Of a stretch of 64,000 nt of DNA, positions 62,025 to 64,000 are shown one piece after another. Source of the stretch: Pseudomonas pudica (lineage in GTDB: Bacteria > Pseudomonadota > Gammaproteobacteria > Pseudomonadales > Pseudomonadaceae); contig NZ_JADLJS010000006.1 of assembly GCF_015680405.1 (NCBI RefSeq), positions 1-64,000 of the forward strand, read 5' to 3'. Each line of letters starts with the position of its first letter. Within the stretch, counting starts at the first letter, position 1. The notes under the pieces are model-generated. The model was not told the origin of the DNA and ran no database searches. It worked only from the letters and a program-made list of their open reading frames with translations. Position numbers and translations under genes: made by a program.

Positions 62025-63025
62025 TGCGCGCAATCTTCTCTGGCAACTCTTTCAAGCTGCTCACCTGCCTCGCCGTTGGCGTGGTGCTGGCCAGCTGTTC
62101 GTCCAACCGCCCGTCCCAGCAAAGCAGTGGCAACGTGGTGCGCACCCAGCCCGGTCTGGATATCAACCGGGCGCACAAGGACGGCGCGCCGTGGTGGGAT
62201 GTGGATGTGAACAAGATTCCCGACGCCACGCCAACCGTGCACACCGGCAACTACAAGGCCAACCCGTACACGGTGCTGGGCAAGACCTACTATCCGATGC
62301 AGGACTCGCGCAACTATCGCGCCGAGGGTACCGCGTCGTGGTACGGCACGAAGTTCCACGGCCAGAACACCGCCAACGGCGAGCTGTATGACCTGTACGG
62401 CATGAGCGCGGCGCACAAGACCCTGCCGCTGCCGGCCTACGTGCGGGTGACCAACCTGGCCAACGGCCGCAGCGTGATCCTGCGGGTGAACGACCGTGGG
62501 CCGTTCTATTCGGACCGCATCATCGACCTGTCCTATGCCGCGGCGAAAAAGCTCGGTTATGCCGAGATCGGTACCGCGCATGTGCGCGTCGAAGGCATCG
62601 ACCCGCAGCAATGGTGGGCCCAGCGTGGCCAGACGCCACCGATGGTGCTGAAAGAGCCGCAGGTAGCCCAGACCCAGGCAATCCCGGCCAGTACCGGGCG
62701 CGTCGAGCAATGGACCCCGCCGCCCCAGCAGCATGCGGCGCCGGTGGTGCCGGTGCAGGTGGCTGGCAACAACGTGCCGGCCGGCAGTGGCGGCAGCTTC
62801 CTGCAGGTAGGCGCCTTCGCCAACCCGGACGCCGCCGAACTGCTGCGCTCCAAGCTCAGCAGCATGGTCAGCGCGCCAGTGTTCATCAGCTCGATCGTGC
62901 GCAACCAGCAGACCCTTCACCGCGTGCGCCTGGGGCCGATCAACAGCCAGGGCGAGATCCAGCAAGCGCAGGACAGCATCCGCCTTGCGAACCTTGGGCA
63001 GGCCAAGCTGGTCACAGCAGACTGA
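62024..63025 (+). CDS. rlpA: Septal-ring lipoprotein RlpA
   Basis: A 333-residue lipoprotein. The lipobox LASC ends at Cys25. The double-psi beta-barrel domain (GTASWYGTKFHGQNTANGE to VNDRGPFYSDRIIDLS) is a lytic transglycosylase for stripped glycan in P. aeruginosa. A Pro/Gln-rich linker and a C-terminal SPOR domain (FLQVGAFANPDAAELLRSKL) that binds denuded peptidoglycan follow. It forms an operon with mltB by overlap. Confidence 0.93.
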   Translation: MRAIFSGNSFKLLTCLAVGVVLASCSSNRPSQQSSGNVVRTQPGLDINRAHKDGAPWWDVDVNKIPDATPTVHTGNYKANPYTVLGKTYYPMQDSRNYRAEGTASWYGTKFHGQNTANGELYDLYGMSAAHKTLPLPAYVRVTNLANGRSVILRVNDRGPFYSDRIIDLSYAAAKKLGYAEIGTAHVRVEGIDPQQWWAQRGQTPPMVLKEPQVAQTQAIPASTGRVEQWTPPPQQHAAPVVPVQVAGNNVPAGSGGSFLQVGAFANPDAAELLRSKLSSMVSAPVFISSIVRNQQTLHRVRLGPINSQGEIQQAQDSIRLANLGQAKLVTAD

Positions 63026-63030
63026 CCGCG

Positions 63031-63109
63031 TTGCCTTCTTCGCGGGCGCGCCCGCTCCCACAGGGGCATGCGAAACCCTGTGAGAGCGGGCGCGCCTGCG
63101 AAGAAGGCA
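63031..63109. repeat. Inverted REP pair between rlpA and dacA
   Basis: Units 63031-63064 and 63077-63109 (CTTCTTCGCGGGCGCGCC and its inverse). The rest of the 270-bp gap to dacA carries a TACAAT at 63155-63160 but no convincing -35. Confidence 0.8.
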
Positions 63110-63295
63110 ACACCAAACTGTCGGTTTTGTCATGAATTGCCGGGCGCAGGCATGTACAATGTCGGCTTTTGCCCGCAGCGACATAAAGCCGCACATTGCG
63201 AGCCAGGCCTACGGCCGCAAAAACTAGACTGACTGGCGCTGGGCACATGATCTTGCCCAGGGAACATCAGACCATTAGCGATTTTCGAGAGACGG

Positions 63296-64000
63296 ATGAA
63301 CATCACCAACCTTGCCAAACGACTTTGCCTGCCCGTACTGCTGATGATCACGCCTGCCGCCTTCGCGGCTGAGCAGATGACGCCGGCGCCACCGCAACTG
63401 GCAGCCAAGTCCTACGTACTCATGGACGCGTCCAGCGGCAACGTGCTTGTCGAGAACAACGGTGACGAGCGACTGCCGCCAGCCAGCCTGACCAAGCTGA
63501 TGACGGCCTACATCGCCACCCTGGACATCCGTCGCGGTCAGATCGGTGAAAACGACCCGGTTACCGTCAGCGAAAACGCCTGGCGTACCGGCGGTTCGCG
63601 CATGTTCATCAAGGTGGGCAGCCAGGTGACCGTCAGCGACCTGCTGCACGGCATCATCATCCAGTCCGGTAACGACGCCTCGGTCGCCCTGGCCGAGCAC
63701 ATCGCCGGCAGCGAAGACGCCTTTGCCGACATGATGAACAAGACCGCTGCCGACTTGGGTATGGCCAACAGCCACTTCATGAACCCGACCGGCCTGCCGC
63801 ACCCGGACCATTACTCGTCCGCCCACGACATGGCTACCCTGGCGCGTGCGATCATCAACGTCGATCCGGCCCACTACGCCATCTACTCGCAGAAAGAATT
63901 CTTCTGGAACAACATCAAGCAGCCAAACCGCAACCTGCTGCTGTGGCGTGACAAGACCGTCGATGGCCTGAAGACCGGCCATACCGACGAAGCCGGCTAC
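63296..64000 (+). CDS. dacA: D-alanyl-D-alanine carboxypeptidase DacA (PBP5), partial
   Basis: The first 235 residues of a class C low-molecular-mass PBP; the gene continues past the window. A signal peptide (to about AFA-AEQ) precedes the catalytic S64-L-T-K67 (ASLTKLM), S124-G-N126 and K226-T-G228. It trims pentapeptides to control cross-linking. GAGAGACGG precedes the ATG. The usual C-terminal amphipathic anchor is beyond the end. Confidence 0.93.
   Translation, partial: MNITNLAKRLCLPVLLMITPAAFAAEQMTPAPPQLAAKSYVLMDASSGNVLVENNGDERLPPASLTKLMTAYIATLDIRRGQIGENDPVTVSENAWRTGGSRMFIKVGSQVTVSDLLHGIIIQSGNDASVALAEHIAGSEDAFADMMNKTAADLGMANSHFMNPTGLPHPDHYSSAHDMATLARAIINVDPAHYAIYSQKEFFWNNIKQPNRNLLLWRDKTVDGLKTGHTDEAGY

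Noticed and set aside
1..64000. tRNA, rRNA or known small-RNA genes
   Set aside because: No cloverleaf with a CCA-type 3' end, rRNA segment or GGA-rich Rsm-type RNA was found on either strand by reading.
1..64000. Insertion sequence or prophage genes
   Set aside because: No transposase, integrase or phage structural gene was seen. The only candidate foreign segment is the three-gene block at 37540-39579.

Overview
This window reads as a chromosomal segment of a fluorescent Pseudomonas, most likely of the Pseudomonas putida group. The reasons are high GC content, long runs of tightly packed genes with ATGA/TGATG overlaps, a very dense load of putida-type REP palindromes between genes, and gene neighbourhoods typical of this group: retS next to purD-purH and dusB-fis; proA-nadD-rsfS-rlmH-mrdA-rodA-mltB-rlpA-dacA; urtABCDE; and an oprC copper cluster. 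Assignments come from reading translations and known families; no database search was run.

Layout. 1-684: non-coding, with DnaA-box-like sites and a 14-bp inverted repeat. 685-14751: mixed housekeeping and stress genes (YdfG-type dehydrogenase, AGE epimerase, FabR/DesT-like TetR regulator, a secreted 15-residue-repeat protein, AsmA, a ferritin-like protein, OsmE, a lipase, an EamA exporter divergent from an AraC regulator, PsiF, an AI-2E-type permease, YegD, CbpA-CbpM). 14878-21095: GNAT acetyltransferase and the urea importer urtABCDE, with a convincing sigma-54 promoter and an NtrC-type site. 21467-28030: CycA-type permease and a copper cluster (two DUF2946 proteins, PCu(A)C chaperone, OprC, PepSY protein). 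28244-29562: NfeD and SPFH membrane proteins. 29816-37446: cobalamin corrin-ring genes in two divergent blocks (cobL-cbiD-cobK and cobG-cobH-cobI-cobJ). 37540-39579: three adjacent uncharacterised genes with a shared N-terminal signature. 39576-47612: marC, retS, purD, purH, fis, dusB. 47866-54744: zinc-ribbon DUF3426 protein, prmA, MaoC/PhaJ-type hydratase, lrgAB, LON-domain protein, a DedA-PAP2 fusion and a 3-methyladenine DNA glycosylase. 55075-64000: proA, nadD, rsfS, rlmH and the cell-elongation group mrdA-rodA-mltB-rlpA-dacA; dacA runs off the end of the window.

How parts work together. The urt operon imports urea under apparent nitrogen control. The cob genes encode most of the oxygen-dependent route from precorrin-2 to hydrogenobyrinate, but with CbiD instead of CobF and a CbiG-like domain fused to CobJ. 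OprC, PCu(A)C, the Met/His-rich DUF2946 proteins and the PepSY protein look like one copper-handling unit. The final block couples NAD and proline synthesis and ribosome factors to the elongation peptidoglycan machinery.

The best candidate for something undescribed is the three-gene block 37540-39579. It lies between two conserved regions, is visibly lower in GC than its neighbours, and its three products share a W-[YF]-x10-G-[FW] signature. The 15-residue-repeat secreted protein at 3592-4134, the DnaA-box cluster at the left edge and the DedA-PAP2 fusion also deserve attention.
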